From: Streptomyces sp. CB01635
Lineage (GTDB): Bacteria > Actinomycetota > Actinomycetes > Streptomycetales > Streptomycetaceae
NCBI RefSeq assembly: GCF_002803065.1
Contig: NZ_NNBL01000037.1
Span: 1 to 64,000, forward strand
DNA: 64,000 nt
Reading direction: 5' to 3'
Shown: one piece after another, positions 23,939 through 31,765 of the stretch
Layout of the letters: each line of letters begins with the position of its first letter
Position numbering within the stretch: the first letter of the stretch is position 1
The notes under the pieces: model-generated
The model's input: the letters and a program-made list of their open reading frames with translations, nothing else
Databases searched by the model: none
What the model was told of the DNA's origin: nothing
Program-made: the position numbers and the translations under genes

Positions 23939-25674
23939 GCTCGCGTGTTCTCCCGGGCGTCGGTGCCGCCCCTGTGCTCGTCTGCGTTCTCGGGGTTCCG
24001 GACGGTCCACGGCGTCGCGCGTCGGACCGTCGCCGCGAGCGTACGGTGTCCGGCCTGCTCAGCGGTGACCACACGCTCCTCGGGCAGGGCGCGCTGCCAC
24101 CATTCGCCCGCCGCGGTGTCGTCGGCGGCGCGCAGCTCGACGAGGGCTGCGGCGAGCCTGCGGCGCGCGGTCTCCAGGGCACCGGGCTCAGGACGCGGGG
24201 AGGCGAGGGTGCGCTCCGCGGCCTCCCGGGCACGGCCGGTCGCTTCGAGGGCCAGCTCGATGTGGTCGGCGGCGCGCCGGTTGGTGACGATCACGGCGGC
24301 GACGATGCCGAGCAGCGCCCCGACAAGGGTGTCCACGACCCGGTCCGTGATGAGCTCGCCGGCCTCCTGCGTCCTGGCGAACTCGGTGATCAGCAGCGCC
24401 ATGGGGGTCACGCAGACGCTGCCGAGCCAGTAGTTGCGGGAGATGAACGCCTCGGCGCCGAAGCTGAAGAGGAGGCAGAACAGGACGACGAAGATCTGGC
24501 CGGCGTGGGCGAGGGGCACCACGGCGGCGAAGACGAGCACTCCGGCGAGATTACCGGCCACGCGCTGCACGGTGCGGTTCCAGGTGAGGGTGACGTTGGC
24601 CTGGTAGAGCGAGGCCGCGGTGACCAGGGCCCAGTACGGGCGGCCGATACCGAGTGCGAGGGACCCGTATCCGGCGAGGGCGCAGCCGACGGCGGTGCGC
24701 AGGGCGACCGGCAGGAGAGGCGAGCCGGGGGCGAGCCTGCGCCACAACGACGGCTTGCCGAAGGCGAGTTCGGCCTCGACGCCGAGGACTTCGTCGTCGA
24801 CTTCATGGGCGTGCGCGTGGCTGATGCGCGGGACGGGGCCCGTGCCGCTCAGGCCTGCGGCCCAGTCGCGCAGGAGTGCGGGGTCGGTGTCGGCGGGGGC
24901 GGCGAGAGCGACCTCGGCGCGCACGACCAGGCGCTCCAGAGCGCGGCGGGCGGCGCCGCGGTCGCCGGTGGCGAGGAGGGACTGCCAGGCGGCGTGGACG
25001 GCCGCGGCAGCACCGGCCCTGGCCCGCTCGCGCGCACCGCCCTCGGCGCTCACGTACGCGGCGGCGGCGTTCAGGGCGCGAGCGGTGGCGCGCCGCTCCG
25101 GGCCGTGCGGCCGCACGAGGGCGGGGGCCATGCCGACGAGCCAGGCCACGGCGCCCGCACCGGCGGTCAGGGCGAGGTGGCCGGGTATCTGCCCCAGGTA
25201 CTGCGGTGCGAAGAGGCTGGCGGAGCTGATGAACGTAAGGATCAGATGGCCGGGCGGGCCGATGCGGGTCGCGTCGCACAGGGTCTTCTGGGCGGCTGCG
25301 AGAAGAGCGCCGACCGCCACGAGCACGGCCGCCGAAGAGGTGAGCGAGGCGGTGAACAGGGCCACGGCGAGGCTCGCGAGCATGCCGAGGACGACCCAGG
25401 CGAGGGCCCGGGCACGCGCCGCGTACGGCAGGTTGTGCGCGTAGAGCGCGCACAGCGACCCGGCCATCGTGTACATCGCGAGGTCGAGGCGGCCGAGGGC
25501 GAGCAGCGTCAGATTCGGCACCGCCGCGGACACGACGACGCTCGTCGCGGGCTTGAACCAGATGTCGGACGGCTTGTTGAGGCGCAGCACCCCCGCGAGC
25601 GGGAGCCGACGGATCTGCCGGGGCCTGGACGGGGGTGGTGTGGGGGTCGGTGTGGGGGTTTCTGCGCTGCTCAT
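23935..25674 (-). CDS. FUSC family (aromatic acid exporter-like) membrane protein
   Basis: A 579-residue membrane protein of the fusaric-acid-resistance type, with two blocks of about five to six transmembrane helices separated by a soluble central domain (residues about 190-320) and followed by a long cytoplasmic tail. Typical text includes RPYWALVTAASLYQANVTLTWNRTVQRVAGNLAG. The start at 25674 lacks a Shine-Dalgarno; TAAACT lies 7 nt upstream, suggesting a leaderless transcript. Coupled to a MarR gene, it probably exports aromatic or phenolic acids. A second FUSC protein is at 53297. Confidence 0.88.
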   Translation of the reverse strand: MSSAETPTPTPTPPPSRPRQIRRLPLAGVLRLNKPSDIWFKPATSVVVSAAVPNLTLLALGRLDLAMYTMAGSLCALYAHNLPYAARARALAWVVLGMLASLAVALFTASLTSSAAVLVAVGALLAAAQKTLCDATRIGPPGHLILTFISSASLFAPQYLGQIPGHLALTAGAGAVAWLVGMAPALVRPHGPERRATARALNAAAAYVSAEGGARERARAGAAAAVHAAWQSLLATGDRGAARRALERLVVRAEVALAAPADTDPALLRDWAAGLSGTGPVPRISHAHAHEVDDEVLGVEAELAFGKPSLWRRLAPGSPLLPVALRTAVGCALAGYGSLALGIGRPYWALVTAASLYQANVTLTWNRTVQRVAGNLAGVLVFAAVVPLAHAGQIFVVLFCLLFSFGAEAFISRNYWLGSVCVTPMALLITEFARTQEAGELITDRVVDTLVGALLGIVAAVIVTNRRAADHIELALEATGRAREAAERTLASPRPEPGALETARRRLAAALVELRAADDTAAGEWWQRALPEERVVTAEQAGHRTLAATVRRATPWTVRNPENADEHRGGTDARENTRA

Positions 25675-25680
25675 ACAGAG

Positions 25681-25710
25681 AAGTTTAGCAAGTGTTTTAC
25701 CTGAAAACTT
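25681..25710 (-). promoter_or_regulatory. AT-rich dyad and -10 box before the FUSC-MarR operon
   Basis: AAGTTT (25681-25686) and AAACTT (25705-25710) are inverted arms around an AT-rich core that is rare in this genome. On the minus strand TAAACT (25687-25682) sits 7 nt before the FUSC ATG and can be the -10 of a leaderless transcript. A MarR dimer could bind here and block transcription. Confidence 0.5.
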
Positions 25711-25879
25711 TTCCATGAGCCCGCGCCCGGGCACCGACAGGCCCAGGAGGCCGACCGCGCAACCCGCGCACGGTGGCATCGCCGAACGCGCCCAGTGCTC
25801 CCCTGCGCTCGATTGCGCCCCGCCGTGCACGGGCATCTCGTCCCCGACGCGGTACGGCGTCCGACTGGGGGAGGTTCGC

Positions 25880-26431
25880 GTGCACGGACCGGGCTCGGCC
25901 GCCTGGCTGCTCGTCGCGGTGTGCGCGGCGACGGGGGCGTACTGCCTGCTGCGGATGCGCAGCAGGGTCGAGGAGCAGCGCCGCACGGCGGGCGGCGAGG
26001 CCCTCATGGGGTTCGGCATGGCGCTCATGGCGATACCCGCCGCGGTGGTCACGCCGCTGCCCGCCGCCTGGACGGTGTACGCGGCCGTGTTCGGGGCCGC
26101 GGCACTGCGCGCGCTGTGGGCGGCGCGTTCGAGCGCGCACCATCTGCACCACCTGGTGGGCGCGTTCGCCATGGCGTACATGGCGGTGGCGATGGACGCG
26201 GCACCGGGCGGGCACGCAGGTCACGCAGCGGCGGGCGCACCGCTGGTGACCGGTCTCCTCCTGCTCTATTTCGCGGGGTACGTGCTGTGGTCGGGGGCTC
26301 GGCTGGTGCCGGTGGCGACGGCCACGGGGGGCGGCCCGCCGGTGTCCGGGTGGGGCGACCGCCCGGAGCTGGCACGGGCCTGCCGGCTATCGATGGGCAT
26401 CGGAATGGTCGCGATGCTGCTGACCATGTAG
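25880..26431 (+). CDS. DUF5134 family membrane protein
   Basis: A 183-residue protein with about five transmembrane helices, matching DUF5134. The central part is His-rich (SSAHHLHHLVGAFAMAYMAVA, then GGHAGHAA), suggesting metal binding. The GTG start at 25880 is chosen because GGGGGAGG lies 5 nt upstream; the longer frame reads through Pro- and Arg-rich non-family sequence. It is divergent from the FUSC operon with about 205 nt between. Function is unknown; a copper or other metal link is plausible from the His clusters. Confidence 0.8.
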   Translation: MHGPGSAAWLLVAVCAATGAYCLLRMRSRVEEQRRTAGGEALMGFGMALMAIPAAVVTPLPAAWTVYAAVFGAAALRALWAARSSAHHLHHLVGAFAMAYMAVAMDAAPGGHAGHAAAGAPLVTGLLLLYFAGYVLWSGARLVPVATATGGGPPVSGWGDRPELARACRLSMGIGMVAMLLTM

Positions 26432-26630
26432 ACGCGCACGACATGTCGACCCTGCAGATGACCCTGCAGACGCGCAGGCCGGGGCCGTTGAGGTGCCGCA
26501 GCGAGCCCGTACGGACAGGGATCCCGGGAAACTGCTCCATTGCGGACAACTGCCCGCTCAAAACCGTGGCGTACGTCACTTGACGCGACAGCCCGTACCC
26601 TCCGGTAGCCCCGGCTCATAGGCTGAGGCC

Positions 26631-27566
26631 ATGACGGTCCCCGTAGCACTGCTGCTGCTCGGCACCCTCGCCGCTGTCCTCGCCCCACGCCTTCTCGCGC
26701 GGGCCGAGTGGCCGGAGCGCGAGCCGGTGGTTGCCCTGTGGGTGTGGCAGTGCGTGGTGGCCGGCGTCCTCCTGTGCTGCGCGCTCTCGATGACGCTGAG
26801 CGCGGCCGCCGCCTGGCAGGCCGTCCGCGGCCATGTGTTCGCGTCCGCCCCGCATGCCGTCGTCGACGCGTACGCGCTCCGGGCGGCCGGCGGATGGGCG
26901 GCGACGCTGGCCGTGACGCTCGCACTCGGCGGGCTGTGGACCGCGGCGATGCTCGCCCGGGAGATCTTCCGCTCGGGGGCCGGGCGCAGGCAGCGGCGCG
27001 CCGAACTCCTGGTGCGTTCCCCGCTGTTGCCGGGCGAGGAGCCGGGCAGCGACCGACTCGTGGTCCTCGAAGGTGAGCGCCCCGACGCCTGGTGGCTGCC
27101 GGGCGCCGCGCCCCAACTGGTCGTCACGACGGCCGCCTTGCGCCGCCTCAAGGGCCGTCAGCTGGACGCGGTCCTCGCGCACGAGATGGGCCACGCGCAG
27201 TGGCGGCACGACTGGCTGCTGCACTGCTCGGGTGCGCTGGCCACGGGCTTCCCGCAGGTTCCGGTCTTCGCCGCGTTCCGCGACGAGATGCACCGGCTCG
27301 TCGAACTGGCTGCCGACGACATGGCGTCGCGCCGCTTCGGACGGCTGACCATCGCCCTCGCCCTGGTCGAACTCAACGAGGACCGCGGGGTGTTCGGCCC
27401 CTGCCCCACACCGCAGGCCCATGTGCCGCAGCGCGTGCACCGGTTGCTGACCCCGCCGCGGCGGCTCACCCCGGCCCGGCGTCTGCGCCTGACCGCCGCG
27501 GCAGCCCTCGTACCGGTGGTGCCGCTCCTGGTGACGTTCGTGCCGGGCCTGCGCGCGCTGGGCTGA
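26631..27566 (+). CDS. M56 family (BlaR1-like) membrane metallopeptidase
   Basis: A 311-residue membrane zinc peptidase. Three N-terminal transmembrane helices precede the catalytic domain with HEMGH at 184-188 and a downstream ELAADDMASRRFG that supplies the third ligand; a last helix lies at the C-terminus. M56 proteins usually work with a BlaI/CopY-type repressor, which they cleave or control. No BlaI gene is adjacent in this window, so the partner must be elsewhere. TTGACG at 26580-26585 could be the -35 of its promoter, but the -10 is weak. Confidence 0.88.
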   Translation: MTVPVALLLLGTLAAVLAPRLLARAEWPEREPVVALWVWQCVVAGVLLCCALSMTLSAAAAWQAVRGHVFASAPHAVVDAYALRAAGGWAATLAVTLALGGLWTAAMLAREIFRSGAGRRQRRAELLVRSPLLPGEEPGSDRLVVLEGERPDAWWLPGAAPQLVVTTAALRRLKGRQLDAVLAHEMGHAQWRHDWLLHCSGALATGFPQVPVFAAFRDEMHRLVELAADDMASRRFGRLTIALALVELNEDRGVFGPCPTPQAHVPQRVHRLLTPPRRLTPARRLRLTAAAALVPVVPLLVTFVPGLRALG

Positions 27567-27639
27567 CCGACGACCCGAGCCGGACGCGCCCGCTCCGCAT
27601 GATGGCCACCGGCCCCGTCCATGGGTGAGGATCTTCCCC

Positions 27640-28314
27640 ATGCACCCGGCATCGGTCGACTCCCCGTCCCGCCCCCGGCATCCGCGGCCCGCACGCGCGA
27701 CGGCGGTGCTCGCCGCCCTCAGCGCGCTGCTGCTGATCGCGGTGGCGATGCGCTGGGAACCGCTGATGACGCTGGACGGCGATCTGGCGCGCACCGTCCA
27801 CCCCTGGGCCGTCGACAATCCGGGACTGACGCAGGTGAACCGGGTTCTGACGGACTGGTTCTGGGACCCGTGGACGATGCGCGCCCTGTGCGCCGTGGTC
27901 GTCGTCTGGCTTGTATGGCGCCGTAACGCCTGGTGGCTCGCGCTATGGGTGGTGGCTACATGTGCGGTGGGCACACTGATCCAGCAGGGTCTGAAGGCGG
28001 CCGTCGGCCGTGACCGCCCGGTGTGGACCGACCCCGTGGACTCCGCGCACTACGCGGCCTTCCCCTCCGGGCACGCGATGACGGCGACGGTGGTGTGGGG
28101 GCTGGTCCTCTGGCTCCTGCGCCGCTACGGCGCGGGCCGCGTCCTGTGGCGCACGGCCTGCGCGCTCGCGGTGGTGTCAGTTGTCGGCGTGGGCCTCACG
28201 CGGGTGTGGCTCGGCGTGCACTGGCCCTCGGACGTACTCGGCGGCTGGCTGCTCGGGGCACTGACGGTGACCGTGTCGGTGACGGCGTACGAGCGGCTCG
28301 CAGCGAGCAGGTGA
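27640..28314 (+). CDS. PAP2 superfamily phosphatase
   Basis: A 224-residue membrane lipid phosphatase with about six transmembrane helices. The three catalytic blocks are KAAVGRDRPVW, AAFPSGHAM and TRVWLGVHWPSDVLGG. It likely dephosphorylates phosphatidate, undecaprenyl diphosphate or a related lipid on the outer face. ATG at 27640 is preferred; a GTG at 27625 adds five residues. The N-terminus is Pro/Arg-rich before the first helix. It is convergent with the DUF2630 gene. Confidence 0.88.
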   Translation: MHPASVDSPSRPRHPRPARATAVLAALSALLLIAVAMRWEPLMTLDGDLARTVHPWAVDNPGLTQVNRVLTDWFWDPWTMRALCAVVVVWLVWRRNAWWLALWVVATCAVGTLIQQGLKAAVGRDRPVWTDPVDSAHYAAFPSGHAMTATVVWGLVLWLLRRYGAGRVLWRTACALAVVSVVGVGLTRVWLGVHWPSDVLGGWLLGALTVTVSVTAYERLAASR

Positions 28315-28329
28315 CCCGCCAGGGCAAGA

Positions 28330-28371
28330 CCGTCACGACTGAGCCGTCACGACTGAGCCGTCACGACTGAT
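28330..28371. repeat. 14-bp tandem repeat across a stop codon
   Basis: Nearly three copies of CCGTCACGACTGAG lie end to end between the PAP2 and DUF2630 genes. The DUF2630 stop codon (TGA within CAGTCGTGACGG on the minus strand) falls inside the last copy, so extra copies leave the protein unchanged. It resembles slippage in the shared 3' region. Confidence 0.85.
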
Positions 28372-28606
28372 AGCCCTCGACCTGCGACTCGGGCCTGGCC
28401 CTCGCCTCGTCGGGGTTCTCGCCGAACTCCGTCTTGGCCCGGCGCTGGCGCAGCAGGTCCCAGCACTGGTCGAGTTCGCGTTCCACGGCGGCAAGGCGCT
28501 CGTGCTCGGTCGCCCCGTCGATCTCACCGGAGGCGAGCGACGCGCGGAGCCGCTTCTCGTCGTCGACCATCGCCGTGATCCGGGCCAGGATCTGCTCTTG
28601 ATCCAT
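28361..28606 (-). CDS. DUF2630 family protein
   Basis: An 81-residue charged, helical protein typical of DUF2630. It begins MDQEQILARITAMVDDEKRL and contains ERLAAVERELDQCWDLLRQRRA, a predicted coiled coil. The family is widespread in actinobacteria and of unknown function. The start at 28606 has GGAGG 10 nt upstream. It follows a GNAT acetyltransferase by 29 nt on the same strand, so the two form a likely operon. Confidence 0.9.
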   Translation of the reverse strand: MDQEQILARITAMVDDEKRLRASLASGEIDGATEHERLAAVERELDQCWDLLRQRRAKTEFGENPDEARARPESQVEGYQS

Positions 28607-28635
28607 GTCGGTACGCCTCCTAGGTGGCCTGTCCG

Positions 28636-29220
28636 TCACCCCTGGCCCACTGTAGGGAGGGTTCGCGCGGTGTGCGATCCGGCTCCGGTGGGCGCCCAGT
28701 ACCGCAGCACCCCGTCGTCGTCGCCCGAGTCGTCCCGTACGCCACCGCAGGCCTCGATGACGCGGCGGGAGGCGGCGTTGTCCGTGTCGCACGTGATCAG
28801 CGCCGGATCGACGCCCAGGCGCGCGGCGAGCGGGAGGGCGGCGCGGAGCATCGCCGTGGCGTGTCCGCGGCCGCGGGCGCCGGGCCGTACGTCGTAGCCG
28901 ATGTGCCCGTCGCGCAGCCAGGCCTCGGTGAGGCGGTGGCGGATCGCGAGGCGGCCGAGGTAGGCGTTCCCGTCGACGTACCAGAGGGTCGTGCACTCGA
29001 CGTCGTACTGCAGGATGCTGCGCGGTCCGTGGGTGAGCCGCATGCGGGCGACGTATTGCGCGAAGACCGCCGGGTCCTGCCAGGTGTCTCCGTACGCGCG
29101 CAGGCTGAGCCCCGCGGTGGAGTCGTCGTCGGGCCCGCCAGCGCCATCGGCGCGGGCCTCGTCCATGGCGGCGAGGAAGGAGGCGTGGACGCGGACGTCG
29201 GGAGCGATCAGCTGCGGCAT
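28636..29220 (-). CDS. GNAT family N-acetyltransferase
   Basis: A 194-residue acetyltransferase. The central strand LYWVDGNAYLGRLAIRHRL-like region leads to IGYDVRPGARGRGHATAMLRAALPLA, the acetyl-CoA pyrophosphate loop, and then CDTDNAASRRVIEACGG, all standard in the RimJ-like branch. The start at 29220 (MPQLIAPDVRVHASFLAAMDEA) matches the usual N-terminus. It is divergent from the TetR gene across a gap full of inverted repeats, and upstream of DUF2630. Confidence 0.88.
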   Translation of the reverse strand: MPQLIAPDVRVHASFLAAMDEARADGAGGPDDDSTAGLSLRAYGDTWQDPAVFAQYVARMRLTHGPRSILQYDVECTTLWYVDGNAYLGRLAIRHRLTEAWLRDGHIGYDVRPGARGRGHATAMLRAALPLAARLGVDPALITCDTDNAASRRVIEACGGVRDDSGDDDGVLRYWAPTGAGSHTARTLPTVGQG

Positions 29221-29326
29221 CGGGCCAGTGTGCCCGGGAGGCGTCCGCCGCGGTGGGGATTTCCGGCGCCGGCGGCCGTACCGGAAACCCCTGCCGGAAT
29301 CCCGTATCCCGCACCGGAAACCCGTA

Positions 29327-29374
29327 CCGGGCCGGTGTCCGGACGGCGCCGACGCCGTCCGGACACCGGCCCGG
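29327..29374. repeat. Perfect 22-bp inverted repeat with 4-nt loop
   Basis: The arm 29327-29348 (beginning CCGGGCCGGTGTCC) is exactly complementary to 29353-29374, with only CCGA between. Both flanking genes point away from it, so it is not an ordinary terminator. Just upstream, at 29276-29328, several near-copies of ACCGGAAACCC/CCGGAATCCC occur, giving a repeat-dense 150-bp block. Confidence 0.9.
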
Positions 29375-29382
29375 CAGGTCCA

Positions 29383-29419
29383 GGTGTATCCGACGATCCC
29401 CCGCGTCGCCGGATACACC
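29383..29419. repeat. Second inverted repeat in the GNAT-TetR gap
   Basis: GGTGTATCC (29383-29391) and GGATACACC (29411-29419) are perfect 9-bp arms; inside them GACG and CGTC can extend the pairing past a 3-nt bulge. It lies directly after the 22-bp repeat and before the TetR promoter. Confidence 0.75.
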
Positions 29420-29473
29420 CGGGAGCCCTGGCCAAAGGTTCCGGAAAGGGCCCTCTGGCAGGGACGTGCTGAG

Positions 29474-29493
29474 TATACTGGCTGTGAGCCAGT
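29474..29493 (+). promoter_or_regulatory. TetR operator overlapping the -10 box
   Basis: ACTGGCT-GTG-AGCCAGT (29477-29493) is a perfect 7-bp dyad, 18 nt before the TetR start, and it overlaps TATACT (29474-29479), a good -10. The position fits autorepression by the TetR protein. Confidence 0.7.
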
Positions 29494-29511
29494 CAACGCA
29501 GGAGTTACAGG

Positions 29512-30192
29512 ATGTCCCCGCGCAGCGCATCGGTCAACGAGGAGTTGCGACGGCGATCCCGCGAGCGGCTTTTGCAGGCGACGGTCGAGCTCGTCGGGGA
29601 GCGCGGGTACGACGCGACGACCCTCGGCGACATCGCGGACCGCGCCGGTTCGGCGCGAGGCCTGGTGTCGTACTACTTCCCCGGCAAGCGGCAGCTGCTC
29701 CAGTCCGCGGTGCACCGCCTCATGCACCGGACGCTGGAGGCGGCCCTGGAGCGCGAGCCGCACACCGAGGACGGGCCGGAGCGCCTCGCGCGGGCCGTCG
29801 ACGCGATCCTCGGCCTGGCCGTCGACCACCCCGTCCTGATGCGGACGCACATGGCGGGGATCCTCCAGGCCGAGGGCTTCGTGCAGTGCCCCGAGCAGCA
29901 ACGGCTCGCCGAGCTGCTGCGCGACACGGTCCTGCGGACCGGCTCGCTCAGCGTCGACCGCGACTATCCGCTGCTGCGCTCCCAGCTGATGGGTGCCGTG
30001 TTCGCGGCGCTGGTCCCGGGGGCGCCGATGCCGCTGCCGACCCTGCGGGCGGAGCTGTTCGCCCGGTACGGGCTCGCGTGGGAGCTCGGAACCCCGCCGG
30101 ACGACGCGGCGCCCGGCGGGAGAAGCCCGGAGAGCGCTCCGAACTTCTCCCAGTACTTCGAGCCGGGGCGTCCCGGGTCTCAGTCGAAGTAG
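29512..30192 (+). CDS. TetR/AcrR family transcriptional regulator
   Basis: A 226-residue regulator with the TetR helix-turn-helix in residues about 15-60: RLLQATVELVGERGYDATTLGDIADRAGSARGLVSYYFPGKRQLL. The C-terminal domain is helical and unassigned. AGGAG lies 8 nt before ATG, and a perfect dyad overlaps its -10. Its last 13 bp overlap the end of the convergent LVIVD gene. No transporter or enzyme lies next to it in the same direction, so beyond itself its target could be the divergent GNAT gene or a distant gene. Confidence 0.9.
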   Translation: MSPRSASVNEELRRRSRERLLQATVELVGERGYDATTLGDIADRAGSARGLVSYYFPGKRQLLQSAVHRLMHRTLEAALEREPHTEDGPERLARAVDAILGLAVDHPVLMRTHMAGILQAEGFVQCPEQQRLAELLRDTVLRTGSLSVDRDYPLLRSQLMGAVFAALVPGAPMPLPTLRAELFARYGLAWELGTPPDDAAPGGRSPESAPNFSQYFEPGRPGSQSK

Positions 30193-31682
30193 TCCGGCTG
30201 CGTCTGGACGTTCAGCTCGCCCATTCGGACCCGCTCGGCCGGGTCCGTGCGCCGGTCACTGAGCTTCAGGACGTCGAAGCCCTTGGCGATGTCGTTCGAG
30301 TAGATGTAGCCGTTGTAGTAGTACGCGGACCAGGCACCGCCCACCTGAAGGGTGTCCGTGGTGAGCGGACCGCGCTCGAAGTACCCGATCTCCTTCGGCT
30401 TCGAGGAGTCGGTGAAGTCCCAGACCGAGACGCCGCCCTGGTACCAGGCCTGGACCATGATGTCCTTGCCCTTGACGGGGATCAGCGAGCCGTTGTGGGC
30501 CACGCAGTTCTCGGTGTCCGCCTGGTGGCGGGGGATCTTGAAGTAGCTCTTGAAGACCAGCTTGCGGTGGTCGCCCTTGCCGACGACGGCGTAGATGCCG
30601 TCAGCACCGCGGTCCGGCCCGACGGCCTCGTTGCAGGTGGCCGCCCCGCCGCCGCCGAGCTCGTCCGTGAAGATGACCTTGTCGGCCTTCTGGTTGAACG
30701 TCGCCGAGTGCCAGAACGCGAAGTTGGTGTTGTCCTCTACCTGGTCGATGACCTTCGGGTTCTCGGGGTCCTTGATGGAGAACAGGATGCCGTCACCCAT
30801 GCAGGCGCCGGCGGCCAGGTCCTTCGAGGGCAGGACCGTGATGTCGTGGCAGCCGGTGGTCTTGGAGACGCCCGGGTTGGTGGGTCCGCCCGGGTTGCCG
30901 CCGCCGTCCGGCCCCTCACCGGGGAACAGCACGGGGAAGTTCACCGTCGCGGCCTTCTCGGGTGCCTTGCGGGGCACCTTGATGACGGAGATCCCGTCGT
31001 GCGGCGGCTGGCAGTCCGGGAACGTCGCGCTCGGTGAGTACGAGGAGACGTACACGTAGACGTTCTTCTTCTCCGGGACCAGCGTGTGCGTGTGCGAGCC
31101 GCAGGCGGTCTCGACGGCGGCGACGTACTTCGGGTTCCTCTTGTCGCTGATGTCGAAGACCTTCATGCCCTCCCAGGAGGACTTCTCCGTGGCGGGCTGG
31201 GTGGTGCTGGCACAGGAGTTGTCGCTGCGCGAGGAGTCCGTCGACAGGAAGAGCAGGTCGCCGGAGACGGAGACGTCGTTCTGCGATCCGGGGCACAGGA
31301 CCTGCGCGACGGTCTTCGGGGCCTTCGGGTTGCTGATGTCGAAGATGCGGAAGCCGTCGTAGTTGCCCGCGAAGGCGTACCTGCCCTGGAACGCGAGGTC
31401 CGAGTTGAAGCCGGGCAGCACGTCCTTGGGGATGTTGGTGAGATGTTCGATGTTGTCGGAGTGGACGACCTCGTCCTGGGCGGGTATGTCGCCGTTCGCG
31501 ATCGCCGCCCGGGTGTCGGCCGCCGCGCTCTTCGAGAGCCGCTCGGACCTGGCCGGGGTGTCGCCCGGATCCGGGGTCGCTGCCGCCGGGCTCCCCATGA
31601 GCAGCGCGGCCAGCAGCCCGGCCGCGGTCGTGGCAACTCCCAGGCGTCTGCGTCGCGTTCGGGACGTGTCCAACAGGGTCAC
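30180..31682 (-). CDS. Secreted LVIVD repeat-containing protein
   Basis: A 500-residue exported protein. The N-terminus has a basic RTRRRRLG run followed by a hydrophobic core and an AAA-type cleavage site near residue 35. The mature part has beta-propeller-like LVIVD repeats, seen as YDGFRIFDISNPKAPKTV, GMKVFDISDKRNPKYV, and GVSVWDFTDSSKPKEI. The GTG start has GGGAGA upstream. The family often lies beside DUF305 genes, as here (divergent at 31766), suggesting a shared surface or metal-related role. Its 3' end overlaps the TetR gene by 13 nt. Confidence 0.88.
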   Translation of the reverse strand: MTLLDTSRTRRRRLGVATTAAGLLAALLMGSPAAATPDPGDTPARSERLSKSAAADTRAAIANGDIPAQDEVVHSDNIEHLTNIPKDVLPGFNSDLAFQGRYAFAGNYDGFRIFDISNPKAPKTVAQVLCPGSQNDVSVSGDLLFLSTDSSRSDNSCASTTQPATEKSSWEGMKVFDISDKRNPKYVAAVETACGSHTHTLVPEKKNVYVYVSSYSPSATFPDCQPPHDGISVIKVPRKAPEKAATVNFPVLFPGEGPDGGGNPGGPTNPGVSKTTGCHDITVLPSKDLAAGACMGDGILFSIKDPENPKVIDQVEDNTNFAFWHSATFNQKADKVIFTDELGGGGAATCNEAVGPDRGADGIYAVVGKGDHRKLVFKSYFKIPRHQADTENCVAHNGSLIPVKGKDIMVQAWYQGGVSVWDFTDSSKPKEIGYFERGPLTTDTLQVGGAWSAYYYNGYIYSNDIAKGFDVLKLSDRRTDPAERVRMGELNVQTQPDYFD

Positions 31683-31752
31683 TGCTGTCTCCCTCGTCGA
31701 GGACTTCCCCGCATCCCCCGTTCACGCGGGAGCGGAGCACGGACCCCACGAG

Positions 31753-31758
31753 TATCGT
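31753..31758 (+). promoter_or_regulatory. -10 hexamer of a probable leaderless transcript (DUF305 gene)
   Basis: TATCGT lies 7 nt before the ATG at 31766 and no Shine-Dalgarno is seen. The spacing matches the other probable leaderless genes in the window. No good -35 is visible. Confidence 0.4.
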
Positions 31759-31765
31759 CTTCATC

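Noticed and set aside
23929..25704. A 591-codon plus-strand frame opposite the FUSC gene
   Set aside because: It mirrors the FUSC codons in antisense and shows only Gly/Glu/Arg-rich sequence without domains.
29327..29374. Calling the 22-bp hairpin a transcription terminator
   Set aside because: Both adjacent genes start here and point outward, so no known transcript ends at this site.
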